From the NCBI GenBank assembly GCA_027625915.1, contig JANTQA010000032.1, forward strand, positions 3,534,001-3,598,000: a stretch of 64,000 nucleotides of DNA, given 5' to 3'. A program made the position numbers and the translations under genes. Shown piece after piece: positions 24,801-35,186 of the stretch; position 1 is the stretch's first letter; every line of letters starts with the position of its first letter. The notes under the pieces are model-generated. The model worked only from the letters and a program-made list of their open reading frames with translations. It ran no database searches and was not told the origin of the DNA. The stretch comes from Anaeramoeba flamelloides. Its lineage: Eukaryota > Metamonada > Anaeramoebidae.

Positions 24801-26388
24801 CTTTTCTAGTTATTTTATTTCAAAGAATAAATTTAACCAGAGAATATACCCAAAATACTTTAAAAATGCTGTTCAAAGTAATTGATTTAATCTTTCAAGG
24901 AGTTTAAGCAACACTTTTTAAAACTTTTTGTTTTCACTTTTTTAAAATAGCTGTATTATTTTTTACAAACTTAGTTTTTTTTTTTTTTAATTATTTTGAA
25001 AATTTTACCATTTAAAATATTTAATTGTATTTTTTTCAAAAACACAAACAACAATAAAATCAAAAACTGTAAAAAATAACAATTAACAATAGGGACAAGT
25101 TGGAAGTGGTTCAAAAAAAAGTTTACTTGGGCCTACAAAATTAAAATTTTTTAAAAAGGAATCAATTGTAAATATTTATCCTGGAAATGATTTTACTTTA
25201 GCAATTTCAGGAACTAATCATTTGTATTCAACTGGCCCTTCAAGAAATAGTTGCCAGCCTAAAGATATTAATAAATTTCAAATTATTCCATTTTTTAAAA
25301 AAATGAAAATTAATCATGTCTCTATTGGTGATGAATATTCTCTCGTTATTAACGAGAGTTTTAAAATTTATGGATTTGGCTCAAAGATGGAAGTTTATGG
25401 AAGCCGTTCAAATTTAGTTCAAGAACCAACTGTTTCAATTGATCGACGAAATCAAATTTTAGCAGTTCGATTAGGAAGTGCCTATTCTTGCTTTATAAAA
25501 ATGAAAATGCATTCAGGATTTATGTCTAAAAGAAAAACACAACAAATTATAAACAAATATAAAAAAACGAATAATAAAGTGACTAAAAAACCAGAAACAA
25601 CAAAAATTCCAGAAACAAATGACAATTTTGATGATATTATCAATGATAAAATCAATAATAATAACAATAATAAAACTGGGAGTGAAATTGAAATAAAGAA
25701 AAATGAAATGGATCAATTTGCATATGAGGATGAACAATTGAAAACACAACCCGAAAATAAAATGAAACAAGAACAAAACAAATATTTTGGGGAATTTCAA
25801 AAAATAGTTAAAAATGAAGATACCAAAAATGATCTAAATGACCAATTTACTGATCTTAACATTAACAAACAACCAATACAGCAACAACAACAAACACAAT
25901 ATACAAATTCTAATCAAAAACAAGTGATTGATACAAATACCTTACAAAAATATATAACAAAACAGGAATTTAACGAAAAGGTAGACATTGCTGAGCAAAG
26001 ACAAAGACTCATGTTATTACAACTACGTGAATTAAAAGATTTTGATACCCAATCCTTGGAATCAGTTAAAGTGCTTTTAAATGCTCATCAAAATAATCAA
26101 AAAAAAATCGGTACCCTATCACAAAAAATAAATTCAATAAATCAAAATGAAACTAGTAATTTAGATAATAATGATAATAAATTTGAAAACAATATTGAAG
26201 AATTAGATCAAAAGTTATATAAAATGAAGGATTTTTTACTTGCGAAAAATGAAGAAATCTCTCAATTAAAAAATATGCAAAGAATATTCCAAGATTGTAT
26301 TAAAATTTTACAAGGTAAAAACCAACAAATTGAAAGCAATTTATCAAAAGTTAAACAATTAATAATAAAGTTATCAAAAAATAATTAA
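18369..26388 (+). CDS. RCC1-repeat protein with C-terminal coiled coil
   Basis: Four exons: 18369-18675, 18829-18979, 19142-19301 and 25093-26388, with all junction phases matching; 637 aa. Each splice restores an RCC1 blade: YTWGG/GAVGQLGHGN, YAFG/NGFNGELGNGK, KGWGKNET/GQVGSGSK. Further blades read LYSTGPSRNSC and IYGFGSKMEVYGSR. A seven-bladed propeller needs more material, so the domain (about residues 1-345) is divergent. RCC1 folds are best known as Ran exchange factors, but many protist family members serve other roles. The Ran-specific residues cannot be judged here. Residues about 350-480 are Asn/Gln/Lys-rich linker, and about 485-637 has long runs of heptad-like helix (EQRQRLMLLQLRELKDFDTQ, then KLYKMKDFLLAKNEEISQLK). 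The start is the first ATG, in context AAAAATGGCG. The third intron is 5.8 kb. Confident on domain, not on cellular role. Confidence 0.88.
20160..20540. repeat. Cluster of palindromic modules (family Q)
   Basis: Contains two kinds of near-perfect palindrome. One is a roughly 65-bp unit (20196-20262, from CAGAATTTCAAAGAATTGAG to CTCAATTCTTTTGAATTCTG). The other is a roughly 83-bp unit (about 20322-20405). The second begins CGTTAGGTTTTTTTTACTTT and ends with its inverse. The word CGTTAGGTTTT recurs at several points. Near the right end, CACTCTACGGCACTCTACGG is a short direct duplication. The same units occur at 59560-60020 and inside 9023-9207. Confidence 0.65.
21320..22223 (-). mobile_element. 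Composite retroposon with 16-bp target duplication
   Basis: AAAAAGTTAGATTGTT occurs at 21304-21319 and again at 22224-22239, directly bounding the segment. On the minus strand the segment ends in an A-run (T-run at 21320) preceded by the same terminal sequence as the 8966-9275 element. A second A59 tract (T59 at 21814-21872) lies in the middle. The part upstream of it on the minus strand (21873-22223) matches 26530-26985. The simplest reading is one retroposon inserted into, or joined to, another. A 24-bp hairpin (22112-22134 with 22199-22222) marks the 5' end. Confidence 0.55.
21814..21872. repeat. T59 homopolymer (A59 on minus strand)
   Basis: Pure T run of 59. Read on the minus strand it follows GAAAACAAGATTTGGGAAAC. 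The plus-strand copy at 26960-26985 has the matching words GAAAACAAGCTTTGAGAAAC followed by an A-rich stretch. The A tract therefore looks like the 3' tail of a retroposed family. Confidence 0.7.
23018..23440 (-). repeat. Dispersed repeat family R, copy 1 (inverted)
   Basis: The reverse complement runs alongside 28200-28655 with only scattered differences. Shared words include CTAATAGAATTTAAACAAAT, CAACAATTGATATTATG, ACCTAACTGTTTC and TTGACTAAAATTC with CACACAGCTAAAA at one end. A third, partial copy is at 51010-51175. Confidence 0.65.
24180..24350 (-). repeat. Dispersed repeat family P, copy 2 (inverted)
   Basis: The reverse complement contains GAAGTTTAGTATTTCTCCTA, TGGTTGGTTCTT and TTTGAGTGAAATGGAGTTT, in the same order as at 32765-32870. 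Confidence 0.6.
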
Positions 26389-26412
26389 AAAAAAATTAAC
26401 AATCAGAATCTG

Positions 26413-26488
26413 TTATTTTTAATTTTAATTTTAATAATATTTGTTGAATATTATTTTTAATTTTAATTTTAATAATATTAGTTGAATA
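26413..26488 (+). repeat. 38-bp tandem duplication in 3' flank of RCC1 gene
   Basis: Two adjacent copies, beginning TTATTTTTAATTTTAATTTT, differing by one base; a third partial inverse follows (ATATTATTAAAATTAAA). It lies 25 nt after the stop codon, so it is probably in the 3' UTR. Confidence 0.8.
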
Positions 26489-26529
26489 TTATTAAAATTA
26501 AATGGAAAATTATTGGTTTTTTTTTTTTT

Positions 26530-26985
26530 TTTCTTTTTCTACTTTTTACTCATCTTGCTACTTTTATTTCCCTTTTCTTTATTAGTGTTGCTGTTATACT
26601 TTTTTCAAAATTTATAAAAAAGGGAAAAAGTAAAAAGTTAGACAAATAAAATATTGATTTTTTATTTATTAAATTGTTTTTGTCTCCCCCTTTTTTTGTT
26701 TTTTCTAGTGTTTGGAAGAGATATAACAGATAAAAAACATTGTAAGATTTAATAAACTTGTTCTTGATTACATTTCATCAAACCGAACTTAACTGAACCG
26801 AACAAACGGAAATATGGAGAACTGAATCCAAATGAAGTGATTTGAAACCAACTGAAGTAAATGAAATCGACATTTCCGTGCAATCTAACAAGCTGGTACT
26901 TGGACTAGGTTAATATTACCAAGTTTGTAACTTGTGTAAGGATTTTATGAAAACAAGCTTTGAGAAACAATGAGAAAAAAAAAAG
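26530..26985 (+). repeat. Retroposon-like repeat family S, copy 2
   Basis: It aligns with the reverse complement of 21873-22223. Shared words are GAACTGAATCCAA, TGAAACCAAC, TTTCCGT, GTACTTGGACT and GGATTTT with GAAAACAAG near the end, followed by an A-rich stretch. The upstream part shares TTTGTTTTTT-TAGTGTTTGG and hairpin-like CTACTTTTTAC/GTAAAAAG ends. Together the two copies form an inverted pair around RCC1 exon 4. Confidence 0.6.
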
Positions 26986-28099
26986 TTAAAAAAAAATAAA
27001 AATAAATCAAAAAAACAAATCCAATAAAAAGAAAAGTCCGAAAAGAAATTCCCATGCTAAAACTTAGAGCACTTTATCGACATACCTATTTTATAACAAA
27101 ATTTAATTAAAAACTAAATAGAGTAACATAATCCCTTTGAACGTGAGTTGATGAAATATTTTCACAACTTTATAATAATATTAAAATCTAGTATTTTCTA
27201 TTAAATTTATTTTTTTAAAAAATAGACTTTAACGTCTAGGGATTTTTTTTTCACGCTTTCTCTACAGCTATACTAAATAACCAATGTTTATATCCTCTTT
27301 TAACAAAAAAATAAAAATAAAAAAATTCCAAAAAAAAATTGAAATTAGTACAAAGTTATCTAAAAATTATCATGATTACATCACTTTTGGTACATATTTT
27401 ACTTTTGCAAATAAGTTAAATTAATTTTAAAATACTGTTTATTATTTTTTCTTCTTCTTCTTCTTCTTTTTTTGTTCTGTAATGCGTATTTATAGGTTTA
27501 TTAAATAATTATCATAGGGTGAATTACTTTATTCAAGATATGAACAAATATTATTTTATTGGAATAAAAATTAAAAAGAGAATTTCAAAAATTATGAATT
27601 TAATTAAATTCTACAAAGATATTGATTATAAAAAATATCCATTTTTTTTTTTTTTTACAAATTTTATTTTTTTTTAAAAGTATAATATTTCTCATAATAT
27701 CCAAAATAATTCTTCAAAAAATATTAATAATCAATTTTTAAAACACAATTGAATACAACATTTGGATGAAAAAAAAAAAAAAAAAATGAAAATAATTTCC
27801 TTGATTTAATCAGTAATTTTGTTTTTTTTTTTTGGAACAAATTTTTTTTTTAATTTGTAAAAGAAAAAGAAATCCCAAATAAATTATTTTTTTTTATAAA
27901 TATTGGTTTAAAAATAATATTATAATCTAAAGGGGAATCTAAATAATTGAATTAGTATTCAATGGAAAATAGTATAGGTATATATTAGGATTCTTGAAAA
28001 AATTCACCTTTTTTTTTTTTTTATTAGAAGGAAAATACTTTTAAAAAGTAATTTTATATTAACGAAAAGGTATTTTAATATAGTATTGAATTCTTGGCC

Positions 28100-28655
28100 A
28101 CCTTTACTAAACACCAATTCAAAATTTTTAACACACCAAAATTCGATTTGTGAAAAAAAAAAAAAACTTCTTTAACCAATTCAAAAAGAAATACCAAATT
28201 AGAACCATTCACTAATTGAAATTTTAACAATTTTTTATAAATTGCAATACCCACAAAACAAAAAATAAATAATTTTCAATAAATATAAATCATGGATGTC
28301 TTAAAAATTTTGGAGAGAGCAAAAAAAAAAAATGATTAGTAAATTTGTTTAAATTCTATTAGGAATATTGATCTATCAAATGGTTAGATCTTACCAACTA
28401 ATTTTATTTGAGTTCTTTTATTTTGAAAAACTCAACTTTAACATAATATCAATTGTTGAAAAAAATTTTGATCGAACGAAACAATTTAGGTAATTAAAAA
28501 AATTAAATGAAAGCAAAAACTAAAAGATGAAAAAATGATTTTCATATTTTACAAAAATAAAAATTTATTTCCAATTTGAATGAAATTGTATTATTATGAT
28601 TGCTTGAAGCTTTTTAGCTGTGTGGAAAATTTTGAATTTTGTTTAGTTGAAATTT
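28100..28655 (+). repeat. Dispersed repeat family R, copy 2
   Basis: Longest visible copy. The left part (CAATTCAAAATTTTTAACAC, AGAAATACCAAATTAGAACC) is shared with 51010-51175. The right part (TCTATTAGGAATATTGATC, TATCAATTGTTGAAAAAAAT) is shared, inverted, with 23018-23440. No coding frame. Confidence 0.65.
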
Positions 28656-28936
28656 TTATTATTTGTATTTTAAAAATATTAACTTTATTTTATTGCAATT
28701 TATAATAATAAATTTCAAAGCAATTGTACATTAAATAGTTATTTTGCATAATTACAAAATCTGTTCACATATAGAATTTAAATATAATAAAGGTTAATCA
28801 ATTGATATTTTCTAAAATGTCAAAAACTTGATTGAAAATGGTTTACAATTTCTGCAAAAAAAAAAAAAAAAAAGTTTAAAAATTAAAGTATATTTCCCTT
28901 AAAATATCAAACATAAATAATAAATTAATTATTTCA

Positions 28937-30754
28937 TTATTTATCATTGTAATCAGCAAGATCCTTTTTTTGGATTCCTTTAAATTTTGGATTTAAAGAA
29001 TTATTATCACTCATACTTTCATTTGATTTGGATATTGATTCTGGATCTATATCAGAACTAGAGCCTGAGCTAGAGCTAGAATAAGTATCAGAAACCGTCT
29101 CAGAATTGCTTTTTAATAATTTTTCCTTTTCACCATTTTGATTTGCCTCATTTTTCTCCAAACGCTTTTTCACATCATTATCACTATCTTCGGTGCTTTC
29201 CTCTTGAGAATCCATTTCATCAGGAACTAAATAACCCTTAGCTTCATAGGAAAAACGGTTTACGTTATGGATGTAAATAAGGCAAATAAAGAAGATGAAG
29301 ATGGAAAAGATTGTTGCCGAAATGATCATAATTTCAAACCCATTAAAAGTTTTTATACAAAGATTTTTTTCTACCTTATCCCATGCCTGATGAATAAAAC
29401 TGCAGTTTGTTAGCTTTTCAGAACTGTCTTTCAATCTATTAACTTTGTTATAGGAAGTCAATTCACTTTGATACATGCCAGAATCTTGTTTGAGTGTCGT
29501 GTCATTACAGTGGTCTTGGCAAACATTCAGAGAGAGCAACTGCATACACTTATCACTAGACCATATATAGTTTGTGGTACAATCGTCTTGAGAATTCTCT
29601 CCACATGTTTGCTCCCCATAGGGGTTGTCTGGATCATAGCATCCGTGTGTGAAATCGGGCACTTCTTCGTGCCGCCAATAAGTAAAAAGACTTTGGCTTG
29701 GGTTATTATCAGGGTCGTTCGTACAACTATCTGAGGGATCAAGTTCGCATTGTAAATTCGAATTTGTTAATTCAGATTTTCTTGTACATATCTCATCAAT
29801 AATATCACAACCCTGGGTTTCGTATAGGTCCATATATTCATTACAGGGTTTAATGAATTCATCAAAATCTTTTGATTTGTTACAATTCAGAAGGGAGTCC
29901 AAACTTTTCTCATTCTCCTCTTTGTGTTCAATTTCAAAGCAGATGTCAGAGACACCAATTAAAACGATTATATGGGAACAAGTAATGATCCATATAATTG
30001 ACAACAAAAAAAAGAGAAAAATGCTCATCCTTCTGGCGTGTCTTCCTTTTTTTAAGGCATTCGCTATCACAAAGCTTGACAAAATAAAGAACAAAATTAA
30101 GCAAAAACCCCCAATGACACTATATTTGCGGTACTGATCAAAAATCTCAAAATACCTTTTACTCACCTTTGTTTCTTTTTTAATATCACTTGCAGCTTTG
30201 AGTGCTTGATCAAAGTTTAAGGTTTGGTCGATAGTCTTGAGTCCGTCGTTTACTTCCTGTACAGTTTTCTTAATTGAATCAGCTGTGTCTAAAATCGATT
30301 CGCTCAAGTCATTGACTCCAGTAGTGATGTGGTACGATCCATAAATCGCGAAAAACGTGCTTAGCAGGATAATGGGTATCAAGACTACCATGATGAGCAA
30401 ATTACACCACAGAATTGTGGGCTTGTTTCTGATTTTATTTCTTAATCGGTTTTTGTTATACCTTGCAGCACATTGACAACAACAGAAAGGCACAACAAGG
30501 CTATAGATGATAAAAGCAATAATGCACACAACGCTAAAGCAAATAAAATAACATCCAATCCTTGTCAGTGACTGGGCATAATCATCCCAATGACAGTCCT
30601 CACCATCAAAAGCACAAAATCTTGACGAGACCTTTTCCCCATTAAAACGATATCTCTTCCATGAGTGAACCCAAGAAGTCTCATCTTCAGTAGACGACTT
30701 ACAATTAATTAGTACAATAAATAATAAAAGTAATACAGAATTATAAAAATTCAT
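28937..30754 (-). CDS. Five-TM prominin/tweety-like membrane protein
   Basis: Single exon, 605 aa from the ATG at 30754. A longer frame to 30832 begins with GTG. This start gives a clear signal peptide (MNFYNSVLLLLFIVLINC). TM segments lie at about 66-89, 117-140, 211-234, 243-267 and 473-497. TM1 is followed by a short cysteine-rich cytosolic loop (PFCCCQCAARYNKN). A mainly helical extracellular loop lies between TM2 and TM3. A second, about 205-residue loop between TM4 and TM5 is rich in cysteine (roughly 17 Cys) and N-glycosylation sites. The cytosolic tail is acidic and serine-rich. This order, with its Cys cluster after TM1, is that of the prominin and tweety families, which act on membrane curvature or as channels. 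Similarity is topological; sequence homology is inferred, not proven. Neighbours do not suggest a role. Confidence 0.6.
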   Translation of the reverse strand: MNFYNSVLLLLFIVLINCKSSTEDETSWVHSWKRYRFNGEKVSSRFCAFDGEDCHWDDYAQSLTRIGCYFICFSVVCIIAFIIYSLVVPFCCCQCAARYNKNRLRNKIRNKPTILWCNLLIMVVLIPIILLSTFFAIYGSYHITTGVNDLSESILDTADSIKKTVQEVNDGLKTIDQTLNFDQALKAASDIKKETKVSKRYFEIFDQYRKYSVIGGFCLILFFILSSFVIANALKKGRHARRMSIFLFFLLSIIWIITCSHIIVLIGVSDICFEIEHKEENEKSLDSLLNCNKSKDFDEFIKPCNEYMDLYETQGCDIIDEICTRKSELTNSNLQCELDPSDSCTNDPDNNPSQSLFTYWRHEEVPDFTHGCYDPDNPYGEQTCGENSQDDCTTNYIWSSDKCMQLLSLNVCQDHCNDTTLKQDSGMYQSELTSYNKVNRLKDSSEKLTNCSFIHQAWDKVEKNLCIKTFNGFEIMIISATIFSIFIFFICLIYIHNVNRFSYEAKGYLVPDEMDSQEESTEDSDNDVKKRLEKNEANQNGEKEKLLKSNSETVSDTYSSSSSGSSSDIDPESISKSNESMSDNNSLNPKFKGIQKKDLADYNDK

Positions 30755-31380
30755 TTTTCTTCGTGTCAAGAAGATCAGGAAGGCTAAGGAGAAAAAATAA
30801 ATCTTCGTTAAAATGTTAATTGAATTTATCACATCTCAAAAGACTATTCTACATTTGGATATCACTTTTTTGGATCAAAACAATACAGTGATCCCTTTTT
30901 GAAACCCCAACTGATCTTTCTCATACACTTTTGATTTTTTTTTTGATTAAAAGACTCTTTGTTCACAAGAAAAAGTTACATTGTCTATTTTTCAACTATG
31001 CTCTTCATAAAGAATTTCAGTCAAAGACTTATTTTTTGATTGCTCTTGGTGAATCAAAAAAATACTTATTCAAATAAAAAGTTCGTGAATAGGTCTTAAA
31101 ACCCAAAAATGCGAATTAGAAAATTGTGATTAGTATTTTTTTTTTTTTACTACATTTATTTTGTCGATTTTCACTTTAAATAAAGTAGAATTAAATAAAT
31201 TGAAATTTTTAATGAGCCTTTATAAATAATCTGTAAAGATATTTGAAAAAAATTAATTGTTATCAAAAAAAAAAAAACTATAATTTTTTATTTAACTTTG
31301 AAAAAATTTTGGGAAAAACTGAAAAAATTATTATTATTAGGAGCGGGTATATTTTTTTCAGAAAAATTTCTACTTTTGAG

Positions 31381-31860
31381 ATTAATGAAAAAATAATTTG
31401 TTTTGATCTATGAGTAGTCTCAATTTATAACGTTTATAAAAAATTTAAAAAAAAAAAAAAAATTGTGAATTTATGAGTTGTTTGTTCTCAAAATCTCGTT
31501 TTAATACGTTTAAATGAATTCTTTGAAGGTTAATTTTCGTGATATAAAGTTATTTACGCAATTTGTCACAGGGAGTTGTGTTTATCAGTTATAATTTCCT
31601 TTTTTTCATTTTCTTTGTAGATCAAAATGAGAAATAAAGTACTCTCAAAAGTACTTTTTATTTCATTATTTTGTATATTTTATTTTTTTCATTGAATTCT
31701 TTAATAACAAATATTTTGAAAACTTTACTTTTTTTTAAAAATACTTTTTTGAAGCATTCGAACTTAGGAGCACCGATATACTTTGTAATTAATAAAAAAA
31801 CATGATTTTAGGGCCTGTTATGACTAGTTTACTCCCTTATGAGAAAAGTCTGTAGTTTTT
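31381..31860 (+). repeat. Dispersed repeat family T, copy 1
   Basis: Closely matches the reverse complement of 53015-53521. Shared words, in order: AATGAAAAAATAATTTGTTT, GTGAATTTATG, ATTTGTCACA, GTGTTTATCAGTT/GAGTT, AAAAGTACTTTTTATTTCAT, AAATACTTTTTTGAAGCATT and GGAGCACC. About 480 bp. No ORF. Confidence 0.75.
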
Positions 31861-32559
31861 TTTATATTTTGAAATTTAAAAAAACTTTTTAAAAAATTTT
31901 AAATTATTTTCAAAATTGAATTACAAAAAAATCAATATGTGAAATAAGACATATTTCTAAAAAAATATAAAAAAGAGAAAATATATGAGAAAATAGTTGA
32001 AAAGGGTGATGCTCAATTTTTAATTAATGCAAGTTGTATAATAATTTTGGATCTTTCTATGTAACTGTTTTAAAGTTTCATCATTTTGTACTTTTTGAGA
32101 TCATCAAGATTATTTTTTTCATTTTGTTTATTTTTTCAATGGACTATTTAGTTTCACAACGAGTATATTTCAAAAATACATACTTTATCAAACCAAGAGG
32201 CCGGTAAAATAAAAGCAAATTGTATTAAATTGATAATGTACCTCAAGAAAACAATTTGTAGAAATGTAAGGATTTGAGGAGAAAAAATGAGAACTTTAGT
32301 CTATATATGAATGTGGTGAAAAATAGAATCTTTCCAAAACATTCAATATTTAAACTTGTGAAAAGATAATTTTTTTTTTATAAAATTTGATTTTTTGTAT
32401 CTGAGATCCATTAAAATTTTTTTGTTTGTTTATTTGTTTTTGTTTTTTTTTTATTTTCTTATTCTTATTAATATTTTTTATTTTCTATTGAGATCTGAAA
32501 AAAAAAGTCAATTTGAAAGTAAAAAAAAATTTCTTTGAAACTCCAAATTAACATTAAAA

Positions 32560-32890
32560 AAATCAAGTTTTTATATTTTCTTTTGAAATGAATATATTTA
32601 CAAGTAAAAAATTTTTATTGTTAACAATTGTAATTTCCCAAATAAACTGAGATATTTTGTACAAAAAGTTTCAATGAAAGGGGTAAAAAAAATTTTAAAA
32701 ATATTTATTTTTTTCAAAATTTTAGTTTGTTCAGATATTTCTTATACGAATCCCAATCCTAATATGAAGTTTAATATTTCTCCTATTTCTAAATATTCAT
32801 ATGTGGGTTGGTTCTTCAAAAACGGTGAATTTTTTATTTTTGGGCCTATTTTGAGTGAAATGGAGTTTATTTCACGGATCCTGATGTAAT
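32560..32890 (+). repeat. Dispersed repeat family P, copy 3
   Basis: The fullest copy. It includes TATTGTTAACAATTGTAATT at the left (as at 15985) and AGTTTAATATTTCTCCTATT, GTTGGTTCTTCAAAAACGG and TTTGAGTGAAATGGAGTTTA at the right. A 71-codon frame inside it (32674-32889) is a chance product of the repeat. Confidence 0.6.
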
Positions 32891-33940
32891 TAGAATGAAG
32901 GAAAAATAAGTTAGATACTATACCATCTTAAAAAGCTTTAACCCCCATTTGGATTCTTATTATCTTCAAAAAATTCAGGTTGTTTTGATAAGTTTTACTA
33001 ATGTTGGCAATTAAATTTTTAATTTTTGAAAATAATTATTCCACTTTTTTTCCACCACAATTTTTTTCCAAAATAGTAATATGTTTTATAATCTTCGTAA
33101 ATTTTGTCAATTATTATAATTGTTTTGTGCTTTTTGTTATCAATTGGTTTTTGAAGATAGGTCTTATGAATAATGTAAATTGTTCAAAAAAATTAAATTT
33201 TTTGTTGTGAGAATCTCCCCAGAATTACAAAATTTCTGATAAAAAATGATTATAAATAAAAATTCAAAAAAAGAAATTTTGCTCATTTTTTTGTCAAAAA
33301 ATTACATTTTAATAATACAATATCTTCATAATTCTTATTTATATACTATTTTAAGAATCCTATTTCTTGGCTATATACTGTTGTCATCCCAGTGATTTGT
33401 CTCTTTTATTTCTACAGTTAGTCAATATTATGTAATGAGTTGTATTTTAGTAATGGGTTAAAATAAAAAACATAGGTTATTTAGACCATTGTAGTTTTAT
33501 ATTACTAAATCTTCAAGATTAATTCGTTTCAAAATATCTAGGAGTGTTAAACTCAATTGTGCTGATTCAAACTATTTCTACATAAGTTGGGTTAAACACT
33601 CACCAAAACAAAGAATTTTTTTTGACAGTTATCTTTTTTTACTCTTCTCCACCGTAATTTTTATTTTAAATTTCACAAATGTAGTCCAAATAGTGTTGAA
33701 AGGGAATTTCTCTCTTTTTTTTCATTATCCTGACTTTTTATGATTAATTTCTGTTGTTGATAAAAATCACTCAATTTGAATATTTACTTTTCTTTACCTT
33801 TGTAGTTAATTTTTTCAGACAAAGGAATATCACTACACATTATCTTTTTTAGGGAGTAAAAGTAACCTTGTTTCTGAAAAAAACCCAGGTTACATTCTTG
33901 AACATTTAATCTCAAGTGAGGCAATTCATCATTTTGTAAA

Positions 33941-34361
33941 AAAAGTGAAACAGGGAAAAAAAGTTCAACACTGTTTTTTCAATTGTAAACCTTAATAGAA
34001 CCTGAAAAAGAAAAGGTAAGTTCAATTAAAAGAAGAAAAAAATTAACTTCAAAGTGTAGTCCATTATATTATTCTCAAACAAACTCAGAAATACAATTTA
34101 AATTTGGTATTATAGAAACCCCATTTGGGAAGTGGTTTGGTTTTGGGGTTCAGAAAAATATTCAATTTTTGCAATAAATTTTTAATCAGGAATTAATCAA
34201 AAAAAAACCCTTAATTTAAAAGGTCTTAATTAAAAAATGTTAATGTGTTGAATCTTTGATTGTAACTTTGCTTATATTTGTATTTGTTATTTTCGTTTTT
34301 ATTTTAGAAAAGTTCTCAAAATAAAAAAACTTTTTGAACTTTTTTTTCCCTGTTTCACTTT
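33941..34361. repeat. 421-bp segment bounded by 28-bp inverted repeats
   Basis: The left arm (33941-33968) contains AAAGTGAAACAGGG, an A-run and GTTCAA. The right arm (34334-34361) is its inverse with one extra T in the run. No target duplication is certain. It could be a MITE remnant. A similar word (CCTGTTTCACTTTTTTACTC) stands alone near 11726. Confidence 0.5.
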
Positions 34362-35186
34362 ATTTCCATCTTCTCCAATTTTTCAAAAAAACATCCTTCG
34401 TTTATTCTGTTAAACTGATCCCAGAAAAATTTATGAGTTTTGGTGAGAAATAATAACATTTTGTAATTTATTATTTTCATTAATTTTTTTTTGTTAATCT
34501 CAGTAATTTCAATATTCGAAAAAACATTTGATTTCAATGTTGTTATTTTTGAAAATTTAATTAAACTGTGGTATTGAATTTTAGGAAAGAAAAAAAGAAA
34601 AGCTCTCACCATAAACTTTAAAAGTTCATTAATTACTCTTTACCAAATTGATTAACCAATTGTTATTCCTAATTCTTGAGCAAAAAAGAAAATGCCAAGC
34701 TTTGAAACACCTTTTGAGTTGGGTTCAATCCTGGCTCGAATTGTTTAACTATAGTTCTTTTTGGAACATTACTTGAAATATATTTTCTCAATTGTTTGAT
34801 GTTTAAAAAAATAAAAATAAAAAACTCTTCAACACTTTAAAATTGAAAACAAAAATGTATGCTCAAACAATGATTAAAGATTTTATAAATAATTAGCAGG
34901 TCGAAAACCCATATTAAAATAAACAAGAAAACAGTTACTTTTGGTCTGACTCCAAAGTAAATAGTTTTTTTTAGTTAACTTTTTGGAATTTTTTTCATTT
35001 TTTATCAAAAAAAAAATTAAAATTTTGTGGAATTAAATATTCAAACCTAATCTTTAACGATTTGCTTTTAAAAATTTTTTGAAAAGAAAATTTTCATTCT
35101 CCAAACAAAAAAAAACAGTCTATTTTAATTCCTTTTTCGAATAAAGAAAAAAAAAAAAAAAAAAAATTAACCCAACAACTTACTTA

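Larger units (their letters stand above)
19302..25092 (+). other. 5.8-kb intron 3 of the RCC1 gene
   Basis: Donor G/GTAATT at 19302 and acceptor AACAATAG at 25092, phase 0 at both ends. The frame on each side continues one RCC1 blade, so the splice is well supported. The other two introns of this gene are 153 and 162 nt. The intron holds palindromic modules (20160-20540), a composite retroposon (21320-22223), an inverted copy of the 28-kb repeat (23018-23440) and an inverted family P copy (24180-24350). No internal gene was found. Confidence 0.8.
26389..28936. other. Convergent 3' spacer between RCC1 and membrane-protein genes
   Basis: No gene. It contains a 38-bp tandem duplication (26413-26450, 26451-26488) directly after the RCC1 stop. 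It also contains the 26530-26985 retroposon-like copy, a CTT microsatellite at 27451-27470 and repeat family R copy 2 at 28100-28655. Long A and T runs are frequent. Confidence 0.5.
30755..35186. other. Repeat-bearing spacer between divergent genes
   Basis: Upstream of both the membrane-protein gene (minus) and the TPR-CHAT gene (plus). It contains repeat T (31381-31860), repeat P (32560-32890) and an inverted-repeat pair (33941-33968 and 34334-34361). An 85-codon minus frame ends inside the latter (34612-34355); I do not regard it as a gene. No promoter motif could be supported. Confidence 0.45.

Noticed and set aside
32674-32889. 71-codon plus frame
   Set aside because: It lies within repeat family P; other copies do not keep the frame.
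34355-34612. 85-codon minus frame with an ATG
   Set aside because: It ends inside an inverted-repeat arm, has AT-driven composition and no recognised motif.
34705-34750. tRNA-like B-box word GGGTTCAATCCTGG
   Set aside because: No pairing T stem, no A box at the right distance, and no acceptor stem around it.
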